Numbered from the stretch's first letter, positions 9,096 through 19,920 are shown. The stretch is 37,880 nt of DNA from Bacteroidales bacterium (GCA_024401635.1 JAKSKP010000013.1:1-37880); one strand, 5' to 3'. Numbers and translations are program-made. The notes: generated by a model from the sequence alone, not told the origin.

Positions 9096-9836
9096 TCAGT
9101 AATTGTTCTTGCGTAAAAAATCCAGCATACGGCGGCCCAGCTTGGGACTGCGCTTGATGTAGCTGCTGTGGGTCTCGCCCTCGAAAATCTCCAGCTCCGC
9201 CCCGGGAATATTGTCCGATATGAGCCTGGTATGCTCCACGCTTATCAGGTCCTTGCTGCCCACCGTAACCAGAGTCGGGCACTTTATCACACGCAGACTC
9301 TCGGGCTTGATGTCCGGCTCGGACAGCATCATAAGGGCAAGAGGAGTGCCCTGTTCGAGTATCCATTCCTTGAAGGACTCGAAATCCTCTCCGCAGTCCG
9401 GAGTCAGATTTGCTCCGCAGACGGTCATAGGTCCGAGGGTTCCGGGATGAGCCATCTCGAGCATAAGACCTATGATGCCTCCGTCGCTCCATCCGTAGAA
9501 TGCCGGATGATTCAGGCCAAGTGCCTTGATGAAACAATAGGTATCCTCCGCCATATCGGCATAGTGGTATTCATCCAGCACGGGATTGGCTCCCTGACCG
9601 CGTGAATCGGGGCTGTACACCCTGTATCCTGCCTTGGCAAGCTGCATTGCCTGGGTGCGCAGGCTCTTGTGAGAGCCTCCGTTTCCGTGAACAATCACTA
9701 CGGGCTTGCCGTCCTCAGGACCTCTCATAACGAAGTACAGATGCTGGCCGTTGACATCTATCCAGGCGCCCTCCTCCCTGTAATTGAGGCAGGTCAGCGC
9801 AAGGAAGGCGTAATAGAAATAGGAAAGTATTCTCAT
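9096..9836 (-). CDS. Alpha/beta-fold hydrolase
   Basis: This is a 246-aa alpha/beta hydrolase. The oxyanion-hole segment is VIVHGNGGS (His50), and the nucleophile elbow GWSDGG gives Ser117. Asp196 (VGSKDLIS) and His223 (GETHSSY) complete the triad. The first 15 residues are hydrophobic and may be a membrane anchor or weak signal peptide. The substrate is unknown; the family includes esterases, lipases and C-C hydrolases. Its ATG overlaps the acyltransferase stop (ATGA), so the two are translationally coupled, and a link to lipid turnover is possible but only contextual. It is the last gene of the gyrB run. Confidence 0.85.
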   Translation of the reverse strand: MRILSYFYYAFLALTCLNYREEGAWIDVNGQHLYFVMRGPEDGKPVVIVHGNGGSHKSLRTQAMQLAKAGYRVYSPDSRGQGANPVLDEYHYADMAEDTYCFIKALGLNHPAFYGWSDGGIIGLMLEMAHPGTLGPMTVCGANLTPDCGEDFESFKEWILEQGTPLALMMLSEPDIKPESLRVIKCPTLVTVGSKDLISVEHTRLISDNIPGAELEIFEGETHSSYIKRSPKLGRRMLDFLRKNNY

Positions 9837-10393
9837 TTTGTAAGGAACTGGTCAGGATGCAATCCTATGGGTTGCCATTTCTCGTATATCTGCTGTATGC
9901 GGTCAGTGTCCTCGCGGGCATTCCCGCCTATCTCGAATTTCTGCAGTATGCCGACACGCTTGTTGCCCCAGTCGACCATAGTGATGTACAGGGCGGCTCC
10001 GGTCTGGCTGACTATGGTGTGATAGCCTGTCTTCCATTTCCTTACGGCCTTGCGCGTGCCTTCCGGACAGATCACCAGGTGGAAGGGCTTGTCCCCGCTG
10101 GTCTCCATCTCGTGAACAATGCTGAGTATGGTCTTGGACGGGCTGGTCCTGTCAATGGGAAACGCACCCATAGCGCGCAGGAGGTAGTTGACAGGGAAAA
10201 AGAAGGCCTCTTTCTTTATCATGGTGCGCAGATGGCCCGTTCCCTTGGCCCTGTAATACATAAGACCGATAACAAAGTCCCAGATACTGGTATGCGGGGC
10301 TTCAAGGTAAACACAGTTCTTCTCGGGAGCCGGCTCGCCTATCAGGGTCCATCCCCACTTTTCCAGAATGAATTTGCAGAAACGCTGTGTCAT
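9833..10393 (-). CDS. PlsC-like 1-acyl-glycerol-3-phosphate acyltransferase family protein
   Basis: This 186-aa protein has the acyltransferase motifs in order: HTSIWD (HX4D, His34 to Asp39, catalytic), FPIDRTS (motif II region) and ICPEGTR (motif III, phosphate binding). It is shorter than typical PlsC and matches the small membrane-associated acyltransferases common in Bacteroidota. The likely reaction is transfer of a fatty acyl group to a lysophosphatidate-like or amino-lipid acceptor; which one cannot be told. It lies 7 bp after the CMP-kinase-like gene and overlaps the hydrolase gene by 4 bp. Confidence 0.85.
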   Translation of the reverse strand: MTQRFCKFILEKWGWTLIGEPAPEKNCVYLEAPHTSIWDFVIGLMYYRAKGTGHLRTMIKKEAFFFPVNYLLRAMGAFPIDRTSPSKTILSIVHEMETSGDKPFHLVICPEGTRKAVRKWKTGYHTIVSQTGAALYITMVDWGNKRVGILQKFEIGGNAREDTDRIQQIYEKWQPIGLHPDQFLTK

Positions 10394-10400
10394 ATTGTAA

Positions 10401-11132
10401 TTATAATAAGGTGTATTTTATCAGGGACACGCCGTTGGCGACGGCTTCTTTCAGTATCCTGAGACCGCTGTGGACGTAATATGCATCCTCGTCGCGGCTC
10501 AGCACGAGGGGGCCGTCCTCCAGACATCCTTCCGTGGGCACGGGCAGAAGAGGAGATATCCATCTGGTCTGGGCGTATCCGCCGCCGGAAAGACTTTTGC
10601 CGAATTCGGCAATGATGAGGTCGGCAATCTCGTCCACGGTGGATTTGGAACTGTCCACGATTATGTCGAAATTGTTCAGGTCGAAGCAGTCGGCATTGTA
10701 GAATCTCTTGAAACGCTCATTCTCCACCCTCTGGCGCTCCAGCAGGTTCTTCATCACCTCCAGCTGGTCACCCGTAGGCTCCCCCACCCTCTTGTCATCG
10801 TGGAAAACGCGGTCGGCGGCAACTGAAGGAAGCGCCGTGAGATATACCTTGAATGACTTGCCGACGAAGAACCAGGCCAGACGTGAATCAAGAACTATGT
10901 CCGTGGTTCCGTCCACGTTCATCTGACGCAGACGGCCGTCTATGAGGTCGTCCACCGACTTGTCACTGCCGCAGAGCTGGTTGAGCTGCAGCGTGTCTAT
11001 TCCCCTTTCTTCGGCTATCTTGCGCTGTATCGTGCCGGTGGAGAAATAGCTGAAACCGTTCTTGGCGCAAATGTTCTTGGCCACGGTGCTTTTGCCTGAG
11101 CCGAGGGCTCCCGTTATGGAAATTATACCCAT
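10401..11132 (-). CDS. Cytidylate kinase-like P-loop protein with C-terminal extension
   Basis: This is a 243-aa protein. Residues 1-180 form a nucleoside monophosphate kinase of the small archaeal/spirochaetal CMP-kinase type. The P-loop is GALGSGKS (8-15). The middle segment LDSRLAWFF and the DDKRVGEPT/NERFKRFY helix correspond to the substrate-binding and lid parts. Residues about 185-243 are an extra segment (ISPLLPVPTEG, then YYVHSGLRILKEAVANG) not expected in CMP kinase. It looks faintly like the DGHHR-type strand-helix of ParB/Srx-fold domains. CMP/dCMP phosphorylation is the best guess, but a standard Cmk could be encoded elsewhere and this could be a paralogue. It lies 3 bp after the antiporter gene. 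Confidence 0.7.
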   Translation of the reverse strand: MGIISITGALGSGKSTVAKNICAKNGFSYFSTGTIQRKIAEERGIDTLQLNQLCGSDKSVDDLIDGRLRQMNVDGTTDIVLDSRLAWFFVGKSFKVYLTALPSVAADRVFHDDKRVGEPTGDQLEVMKNLLERQRVENERFKRFYNADCFDLNNFDIIVDSSKSTVDEIADLIIAEFGKSLSGGGYAQTRWISPLLPVPTEGCLEDGPLVLSRDEDAYYVHSGLRILKEAVANGVSLIKYTLL

Positions 11133-11135
11133 AGT

Positions 11136-12746
11136 CTATGATGTTTGATTTATATACAATACGTCCCCGCTCATCATCACCGTATCACCGTGCGGGATTA
11201 TGGTGCGGTCGCCACGCTGGATGAGTATCAGCTGGTTGCGGGTGGGAGGCAGTTCACTGACCTTGTGCCCGTCCCATTTGCTGTAATCGCTTATGACATG
11301 CTGCACCACCATTATCTGCTGGGAGGATTTCCTGAATTTCTTCGAGCATACTATGATGGTGTCGCCGAGATGCAGCACGGTACGGCCGTTGGGTACACGG
11401 CGCGAGCCGTCGGCGTGCACGATCATACAGAAAAGAAGGTCCTTGGGAAGTTTGAGGTCCATCACCCTTTGGTCCAGCCAGTGGCTGTCTTCATCCAGCT
11501 TTATCTCTGAGAACTGCAGGTCCACCTCCTCGGAGAAGTCGCTGAAGGTCTTCATCACATCCGCGTTGGGGTCTATCATATCCAGTTTTTTTGCGGTCCA
11601 TGGCAGAAACGAGCCCTGCAGCGCAATGGATATCAGCACTATACAGAATACAATATTGAATATGTCGTTCTGCAGGGCGTCGTTGCCCAGGGTGGCCATT
11701 ATGGCGAACACTATGGACGCTGCGCCCCTCAGGCCGCAGAAAGATATTAGCGTCATCTGCCTGAAGCCGTATTTTCCGAACGGAAGCAACAGGGCGGATA
11801 CGGACAGGGGTCTTGCCACCAGCGAAAGCACAAGGAATATGGCTATGGCCGGAAGTATGCAGCTGCCGAGGTTGGCGGGATGAGCCAGCAGACCCAGCAT
11901 GAAGAAGATGAGAACCTGCATCAGTCCTGTGATGCCGTCAAAGAAGTGCACCATATCCTTCTTGTTGCAGAACTTATTGTTACCCAATACTATACCAACG
12001 ATATAGGCACTGAGATAGCCGTTTCCTCCAACCAGCGCCGGCAGGGCATAGGATATTATGGCCACCGCCATCAGGAAGAGGGAGTCAAAACCTGCCGTGG
12101 CGAAATGGATGCGTTTCATCGCCTCCACCGCAGCCCTGGCTATCGCGAATCCGAAAAGTGCTCCGAAGCCGAGCTGGGCCACGAAAAGCCATATCGTATG
12201 GCCGACGGACACATCGCCCTGCATGATGGAGAGCATTATTACCGTCAGCATATACGAGCAGGGGTCGTTGGAACCGCTTTCCATCTCTATCAGAGGGGCG
12301 GTATTGTCCTTCAGTCCAAGTTTGCGCGAACGGAATATGGAGAAAACCGAAGCGGCATCGGTCGAGGATACGACGGAACCCAGAAGCAGGGCCTCCACCC
12401 AGCCCCATTTGAGAAGGAAATGGCAGAATACCCCCACCAGAGCGGCAGTGGTAAGTACACCTACACTCGCCAGCAGACCGGCTTCGAGAGCTATTGGCCT
12501 GGCCGATTTCCACGAGGTGCCGAAGCCTCCGTAGAACATTATGAAAATCAGCGCGACGGTGCAAATGTCACCCACGGTCTTCCTGTCCGTGACATTAAGA
12601 TTGCTGGGTATCAGTCCGTTGACACCGAACAGTATGCCCAGCAATATGAAAGCCAACAACACCGGCATTCCTATGCGGAATGAGGCGTTGTTGAGCAATA
12701 CGCAGGTGAAAATGATTACCGCTACGAGTACGAGGAGGGCATTCAT
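11136..12746 (-). CDS. nhaP2: NhaP2/CvrA-type potassium-proton antiporter
   Basis: This is a 536-aa inner-membrane CPA1 antiporter. About twelve hydrophobic segments fill residues 1-390. SSTDAAS (Asp130) and GSNDP (Asn160-Asp161, the ND ion-binding pair) are visible. The cytosolic tail (about 400-536) holds two TrkA_C/RCK_C-like modules (LDQRVMDLKLPKDLLFCMI and KVSELPPTRNQLILIQRG). Family members exchange K+ for protons and protect against high internal K+ or volume change. RCK_C modules in other bacterial K+ transporters bind c-di-AMP, and a c-di-AMP phosphodiesterase gene lies two genes upstream, so regulation by that nucleotide is a fair inference. Confidence 0.9.
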   Translation of the reverse strand: MNALLVLVAVIIFTCVLLNNASFRIGMPVLLAFILLGILFGVNGLIPSNLNVTDRKTVGDICTVALIFIMFYGGFGTSWKSARPIALEAGLLASVGVLTTAALVGVFCHFLLKWGWVEALLLGSVVSSTDAASVFSIFRSRKLGLKDNTAPLIEMESGSNDPCSYMLTVIMLSIMQGDVSVGHTIWLFVAQLGFGALFGFAIARAAVEAMKRIHFATAGFDSLFLMAVAIISYALPALVGGNGYLSAYIVGIVLGNNKFCNKKDMVHFFDGITGLMQVLIFFMLGLLAHPANLGSCILPAIAIFLVLSLVARPLSVSALLLPFGKYGFRQMTLISFCGLRGAASIVFAIMATLGNDALQNDIFNIVFCIVLISIALQGSFLPWTAKKLDMIDPNADVMKTFSDFSEEVDLQFSEIKLDEDSHWLDQRVMDLKLPKDLLFCMIVHADGSRRVPNGRTVLHLGDTIIVCSKKFRKSSQQIMVVQHVISDYSKWDGHKVSELPPTRNQLILIQRGDRTIIPHGDTVMMSGDVLYINQTS

Positions 12747-12755
12747 TTTCCCTTG

Positions 12756-13748
12756 TTATTTAAGTTCCCTGAACTTGTCTGCGGAAATTTTCTTTGCTTT
12801 TACGCTTATCTTCTCCCTGATGGCGGCGATGACCTTCCTGGCCTGTATGTTTTCGGCCATGCGCTGGAGGCTGGACTGGTCCTGAAGCATGTTCTTCACT
12901 ATGCCTTCGATAGCGTCCTCGGGAGGATTGGCTATGCCGTACATCGCATACTGATATTTGGCGAAGTTGGTGGCTTCCGCGGTAAGGTCGGTCTCTTCCA
13001 CCTTGATGCCGAACTGCTCGGTCAGAGAAGCCATCACAAGCTGCCAGCGATAGTCGGCAAGGAAACCTTCAAAGTCCTTGTCTATCTGCTCGGGTGTGAA
13101 CTTGCCTTCGTTTGCGGCAATGAGCCAGCGGCGGAGGAATTTCTCGGGAAGCTGGATGCCTGCCTTGTTCACACAGTAGTCGCGTATATCCTTCTCCAGA
13201 CGGAATTCGGATGCCTGTTTGTATTCGGAACTCAGCTGAGCGTCGACCTGCTTGGCTATCTCCTCGTCAGTGACGGGCTTCTCGGCGCCTTCCTGCTGTT
13301 TCTTGTATGCCTCGGCGAGTTTCTTCTTCTCGGTCTCTGTCACGTTGATGTTGTATGAGGTGACTTCGTCTGTCTTGTCCAGCGTGAGGCTCACTTTGGG
13401 AGTGAGGGCGATGTCGAACTTGAACACGAAATCATTGCCGGCCTTCCACTCCTGCTCGTCTTTCTCCTCCACGGGAAGAGGCTCTCCGATGATGTCCAGT
13501 TTCTTTTCCTCCATATGCTTCTGGAGCGCTTCGCCGACAACGCTGTTCACTGCATCTGCAAGGGCGCTCTCGCCGTACCACTTCTCGATGAGGGATGCGG
13601 GCACCTTGCCTTTGCGGAAACCGGGAACTTCGGCCCTGCGCTGGAGATCGGCCAATTTCTTCTTTCTGGCGGTCATATAGTCATCAGCCGCCACATTCAC
13701 TGTCAGGACCTGGTTCAGGTCATCTGTCTTCTTGCTTGTAATTTTCAT
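12756..13748 (-). CDS. tig: Trigger factor lacking the PPIase domain
   Basis: This 330-aa protein is shorter than the usual trigger factor of about 430-450 aa. Residues 1-115 are the ribosome-binding domain, with the signature GFRKGKVP at 43-50 that docks on ribosomal protein L23. After about residue 130 the sequence goes directly into the alpha-helical C-terminal chaperone cradle (EKKKLAEAYKKQ, then RLEKDIRDYC...GIQLPEKFLRRWL). The FKBP-like prolyl isomerase module normally between them is absent, with no frameshift or stop to suggest decay. It should still act as a ribosome-bound holdase. It lies 9 bp from both neighbours in the gyrB run. Confidence 0.9.
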   Translation of the reverse strand: MKITSKKTDDLNQVLTVNVAADDYMTARKKKLADLQRRAEVPGFRKGKVPASLIEKWYGESALADAVNSVVGEALQKHMEEKKLDIIGEPLPVEEKDEQEWKAGNDFVFKFDIALTPKVSLTLDKTDEVTSYNINVTETEKKKLAEAYKKQQEGAEKPVTDEEIAKQVDAQLSSEYKQASEFRLEKDIRDYCVNKAGIQLPEKFLRRWLIAANEGKFTPEQIDKDFEGFLADYRWQLVMASLTEQFGIKVEETDLTAEATNFAKYQYAMYGIANPPEDAIEGIVKNMLQDQSSLQRMAENIQARKVIAAIREKISVKAKKISADKFRELK

Positions 13749-13757
13749 AACGTATGT

Positions 13758-15803
13758 CTATTTGTTTGATTTTCTGCCTGGATATGCTATCCTGTTGTGA
13801 TGCATATTGATTATGTAGTTTCCGAGCGTCTGCTCTATCACCTGCAGCTCCTGCATTGTGATATCAGCCTCGGCATATTGTCCTTCGTTGTATTTGCCTA
13901 TGTATATCCTGTGAACGAAATCCTTCACGGATTCCGGAGAATAGTCATTGAGCGTGCGGGATGCCGCCTCCAGCGAATCGCAGAGCATAAGTATGACGTG
14001 CTCCTTGGTCCTGGGCTTGGGACCCGGATAGAAGAAATCGGCCACATCGTCCGGATTGCCCCCTTCGTTGAGATACTTGTTATAGAAGTATCCCGTAGAG
14101 GACGTGCCGTGATGCGTGGCTATGCACTCGCGTATGATGGAGGGGATATTGTTCTTCTCCGCCAGGGCGACACCCGCCTCGACGTGATGTATTATCATCC
14201 TTGCGCTGTCCTTGAGGGACATATCCTTGTGTATGTCTATGCCGGCAGTCTGATTTTCCACGAAGCACTGCGGGTTCTCTGTCTTGCCTATGTCGTGATA
14301 AAGGGCGGCTGCCCGCAACAGAGGCACGTCGGCATCTATGCAGCGTCCGGCGGCCTCGGCCATGTTCATCACGGCCAGGCAGTGCTGGAATGTGCCGGGA
14401 GCCTTCTCCGCGAGCATACGCAGCAAGGGAGCGTTGGTGTCCGTAAGATCCACCAGACGGCTGACGCTGACCAGGTTGAACACTATCTCGAACAGATAGA
14501 CAAGCGGGTATGTCAGCACGACGAACAGGGAGCCCAGACACAGATACAGCAGATTGGTGGGGGTCGTCACTTCGGCGTTACCTTCCAGCAGGCGGAAGGA
14601 CAGATAGGCCACCGTCATTGTGACAAGTATGCAAAGGACCGTGACGAACTGGCGCCAGCCCTTGTTGAACCTTGTGAATGCGAGCACGGCTCCGAAACCG
14701 CCGGCGAGGAATATCATATACAGGTACTCTCCGCCCTGGCAGAATATCAGCACAGGCAGCAGCGCAAGGCTGTACAGGGGCATCACCACCTTCCTCTTGA
14801 GGAATGCCATGAAATACAGGGCGAACACGGGGAAAGGCATCAGATAGACTATGTTGGAGGGCAGTTTGCCGTTGCAGCACACGAAAGTCACCGCAGCCGC
14901 GATGAATTCGATGAGAAGGACGAAGAGGAACTCGTTCAGATGCCCGAGTATGTCCTGCTTGCAGAACCACAGGTACACTATCGTCAGCGACACCAGAATG
15001 AGAGCCATCAGCAGGTTGCCCAGCCAAAGCATATAGATGGGGCCGTCATAGCCCACGTTCTGTTGGAACTCGGCCTTGTATGAATCCAGAATCTGCTCTA
15101 TGTCCGCAGTGATTATCTCGCCCGAGGTCACGATGATGTCCCCTGCCTTGAAAATGCCCGATGTCGGCGATATGAATTCCGAAGACTCCTTGTGCACCAG
15201 TTCCGTGGTCTGCTTGTCGAACACCAGATTCGGCTCGACAAGCTCGTAGAGACGGTATCTGGTCATAACGGAGTCCACATCGGCGAAGCGTCCGACCCTC
15301 TCTATGCTCCCGCGTACTACTCCGCACACCTGGCTAAGGGTGTAAACTTCCTCGCGCGGCACCATTTCCGCCCTCTTCGACTTCTGTACAAATATGACGT
15401 CGGGATTCTCGTCAGCGGAATTCTCTATGGAGGTGGGGCCGTCAGGTATTACGCCCGTTGCATAGCAGGGCTTTATGTCGGAGATTATGACGGAGGACAG
15501 TTCCTCCTGATCGTCCATAGTCTGGCGTATGAGGGATTCCACCTCGCCATATTTCCTCTCATCCAGTTTGAAATAAGGGACATAGGTGCTGCCGTGCCTC
15601 TCCTTTTCGAACAGTATCTGCTCGTCCGTCTTGAGTATGGGGAAGCTGAACGGGGCGACAAGCGTCTCGTAATTCCACTGGCTGCCCTTGCGGTAGTTGT
15701 ATTCGAACTTGCCCGTGCGGGGCATTATCAGAGTAAGCAGCACCACAAGTATGGCGCCGGGTATCAGATAGCGGGACAGTTCGGGCAATTCTCTTTTATT
15801 CAT
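13758..15803 (-). CDS. pgpH: PgpH-type 7TM-HD cyclic-di-AMP phosphodiesterase
   Basis: This is a 681-aa membrane protein. An N-terminal membrane segment (about 12-28) is followed by an extracytoplasmic 7TMR-HDED region (30-250), seven hydrophobic helices (about 255-445) and a cytosolic HD domain. HD metal ligands are visible as His474 (TFQHCL), His503-Asp504 (ALYHDIGK), His539 or His540 (MIIHHVE) and His564 or His565 (ATHHGT). PgpH enzymes hydrolyse c-di-AMP to pApA, and this function is inferred from the full domain order. The first 8 bp overlap the SDR stop. The K+/H+ antiporter two genes downstream fits the known role of c-di-AMP in potassium control. Confidence 0.92.
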   Translation of the reverse strand: MNKRELPELSRYLIPGAILVVLLTLIMPRTGKFEYNYRKGSQWNYETLVAPFSFPILKTDEQILFEKERHGSTYVPYFKLDERKYGEVESLIRQTMDDQEELSSVIISDIKPCYATGVIPDGPTSIENSADENPDVIFVQKSKRAEMVPREEVYTLSQVCGVVRGSIERVGRFADVDSVMTRYRLYELVEPNLVFDKQTTELVHKESSEFISPTSGIFKAGDIIVTSGEIITADIEQILDSYKAEFQQNVGYDGPIYMLWLGNLLMALILVSLTIVYLWFCKQDILGHLNEFLFVLLIEFIAAAVTFVCCNGKLPSNIVYLMPFPVFALYFMAFLKRKVVMPLYSLALLPVLIFCQGGEYLYMIFLAGGFGAVLAFTRFNKGWRQFVTVLCILVTMTVAYLSFRLLEGNAEVTTPTNLLYLCLGSLFVVLTYPLVYLFEIVFNLVSVSRLVDLTDTNAPLLRMLAEKAPGTFQHCLAVMNMAEAAGRCIDADVPLLRAAALYHDIGKTENPQCFVENQTAGIDIHKDMSLKDSARMIIHHVEAGVALAEKNNIPSIIRECIATHHGTSSTGYFYNKYLNEGGNPDDVADFFYPGPKPRTKEHVILMLCDSLEAASRTLNDYSPESVKDFVHRIYIGKYNEGQYAEADITMQELQVIEQTLGNYIINMHHNRIAYPGRKSNK

Positions 15804-16626
15804 TTTTTCTCTTCTTCTTGAAAGGACTGTTCGGTTCCTTTGCCATATAACCGAATTCCAGACGGTCGGTCAGACGGGGGAAAAGCCTGTGCATGAACAC
15901 CGTCATCTTTCCGACAGGCGTGAGTATCACCTGTCTGCGTCTTCTCTGAAGTCCGCGGGCCAGATGGCGGGCGCATTCCTCAGCGGTCATCATACTGCCT
16001 TCGTCCCTGGGGGTACTCCCCTGGGCGCTGCCGTCTGCGGTGAGCGCCGCGTTGCGGACGTTGGAAGCGGTGAAGCCCGGAGCGAATACCATAACGTGCA
16101 GTCCGTCATACAGATGTTCTATGCGCAAGGTGTCCAGGAACCCCCTGATGGCATATTTGCTGCTGCTGTAGCCCGTTCGTCCGGGCAGACCGGCGAATCC
16201 GGCTATGGAGATGACTCCGACCACGGAGCCCCTGCTCTCCAGCAGGTAAGGCAGGGCGTATTTCGTGCAGTATACGGTACCCCAGAAATTCACTTCCATA
16301 AGGGTCCTGATGACCTTCAGGTCCAGGTCCCTGAACAGGGCTCTCATCGACAGCCCGGCGTTGTTCACCAGTATGTCTATCCTCCCGTAGCGTTCCACGG
16401 CCTTCTGAACCAGGGTCCTGCAGTCGTCCTCGACCGAAACGTCGGCCTTGACGCACAGGATATCCCCGCCCATGGCGGTGGCCTCCTTCTCCAGAACGTC
16501 CAGCCTCCTGGCCGCAAGGACAAGCTTCGCACCGCAGGATGAGAATAAACGAGCGGAAGCAAGTCCGATTCCGGAACTTGCCCCTGTTATGATTATGACC
16601 TTGTCTCTGAAGTGCTCCCTGAACAT
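15796..16626 (-). CDS. Short-chain dehydrogenase/reductase, probable 3-ketosphinganine reductase
   Basis: This is a 276-aa classical SDR. It has the NAD(P)-binding GASSGIG (15-21), NNAG (88-91), and the catalytic Ser140, Tyr153 and Lys157 (SIAG, then GYSSSKYA). AARR after the second strand favours NADPH. The C-terminus is very basic and could touch the membrane. Its start is 5 bp after the serine palmitoyltransferase stop. The step after that enzyme is reduction of 3-ketosphinganine to sphinganine by an SDR, so this is the most likely role. The family alone does not prove it; other membrane-lipid SDRs look similar. Confidence 0.8.
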   Translation of the reverse strand: MFREHFRDKVIIITGASSGIGLASARLFSSCGAKLVLAARRLDVLEKEATAMGGDILCVKADVSVEDDCRTLVQKAVERYGRIDILVNNAGLSMRALFRDLDLKVIRTLMEVNFWGTVYCTKYALPYLLESRGSVVGVISIAGFAGLPGRTGYSSSKYAIRGFLDTLRIEHLYDGLHVMVFAPGFTASNVRNAALTADGSAQGSTPRDEGSMMTAEECARHLARGLQRRRRQVILTPVGKMTVFMHRLFPRLTDRLEFGYMAKEPNSPFKKKRKNE

Positions 16627-16631
16627 TCCCG

Positions 16632-17900
16632 TCAGTCTATTTTCATCGATTCGAAGTCATCCCTGCTGTACTCTCCGTTGTCGAGTTTCCTCTTGATGGC
16701 CTTGAAGGCCGCCAGCGTCTCTTCCACGTCCTCCATGGTGTGGGCCGCGGTGGACACTATGCGGAATATCACCATACCCTTGGGTATGACGGGATAAACC
16801 ACGACAGAGCAGAATATATGGTAGTTCTCACGCAGGTCCCTGGCCATGTTGGCAGCCTCTGCGGGACCTCCCTTGATGTGAACCGGCGTCACGCAGGCCT
16901 CGGCCTCGCCTATGTCGAAGCCTTCCTTGCGGAATCCGTCCTGGATGGCGTGGGTGATGGTCCAGCATTTCTTCCTGAGTTCGTCGCCCTCGGGGGAATC
17001 TATGATTTCCATACGCTTGATATTGCCCAGCACAAGGGGCATGGGGAGCGACTTGGCGTACATCTGGCTGCGCATGTTGTAGCGCAGATAGTTGATGACG
17101 TGCGCGGGACCGGCAATGAAACCGCCTATGGACGCCATCGACTTGGCGAAGGCGCCTATGTACAGGTCTATGCCGTCCATGCAGCCCAGCTGCTCGGAAG
17201 TGCCGCGTCCGTGCTCGCCCAGAAGTCCGAAACCGTGGGCGTCGTCTATGAATATGCGGAAGTCGTACTTGCTCTTGAGCGCGACGATTCTGTCAAGTTT
17301 GCCCAGGGCTCCGGTCATTCCGAAAACGCCTTCGGTGATCAGCAGCACTCCGCCTCCGTTCTCCTTCGCCTCGGCACAGGCCCTTGCAAGCACCTTGTCG
17401 CAGTCCTCGATATTGTTGTGACGGTATTTGTATTTGCTGCCTATGTGGAGGCGTATGCCGTCCAGAAGGCAGGCGTGGCATTCCGCATCATAGACAATGA
17501 CGTCGTGACGGGTGACCAGCGCGTCTATGGCGCTGAATATGCCCTGATAGCCGAAATTGAACAGGAAGGCATCCTCCTTCTTCTCGAAGTCGGCGAATAT
17601 CCTTTCTAGTTTCTCGTGATACCTCGTATGGCCGCTCATCATACGGGCGCCCATAGGGTAAGCCAAACCCCACTCCGCGGCTGCACGGGCATCCTCCTTG
17701 CGCACCTCGGGATGGTTGGCCAGGCCAAGGTAGTTGTTCAGACTCCAGTTGAGCACGGGCTTGCCGTTGAAAATCATATGAGGCCCGAGCTCCCCTTCCA
17801 GACGGGGATACATATAGTAGCCGTGGCCTTTCTCGAAATACTGTCCGATGGGGCCGCCGGCATTTTCCGCTATCCTTTCAAAAATATCCATATCCGGCAA
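16632..17900 (-). CDS. spt: Serine palmitoyltransferase (alpha-oxoamine synthase family)
   Basis: This 422-aa PLP enzyme belongs to the family of serine palmitoyltransferase, KBL and 8-amino-7-oxononanoate synthase. Landmarks are NYLGL (56-60), His142 in DAECHACLLDG (stacks on PLP), Asp219-Asp220-Ala-His222 in IDDAHG, and the Schiff-base Lys253 in GAFAKSMAS. Assignment to serine palmitoyltransferase rests on resemblance to the Bacteroidota enzyme and on the adjacent ketoreductase; there is no biotin gene nearby. It would condense L-serine with a fatty acyl-CoA to start sphingolipid synthesis. The start is 3 bp after the gyrB stop; a second ATG three codons later is possible. Confidence 0.85.
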   Translation of the reverse strand: MPDMDIFERIAENAGGPIGQYFEKGHGYYMYPRLEGELGPHMIFNGKPVLNWSLNNYLGLANHPEVRKEDARAAAEWGLAYPMGARMMSGHTRYHEKLERIFADFEKKEDAFLFNFGYQGIFSAIDALVTRHDVIVYDAECHACLLDGIRLHIGSKYKYRHNNIEDCDKVLARACAEAKENGGGVLLITEGVFGMTGALGKLDRIVALKSKYDFRIFIDDAHGFGLLGEHGRGTSEQLGCMDGIDLYIGAFAKSMASIGGFIAGPAHVINYLRYNMRSQMYAKSLPMPLVLGNIKRMEIIDSPEGDELRKKCWTITHAIQDGFRKEGFDIGEAEACVTPVHIKGGPAEAANMARDLRENYHIFCSVVVYPVIPKGMVIFRIVSTAAHTMEDVEETLAAFKAIKRKLDNGEYSRDDFESMKID

Positions 17901-17903
17901 AAA

Positions 17904-19910
<2,007 letters not shown>

Positions 19911-19920
19911 TTAAAACGGA

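Noticed and set aside
13797-15083. 428-codon open frame on the plus strand
   Set aside because: It is the mirror of pgpH, whose protein has clear membrane and HD motifs; the plus-strand product shows no family motif and no promoter.
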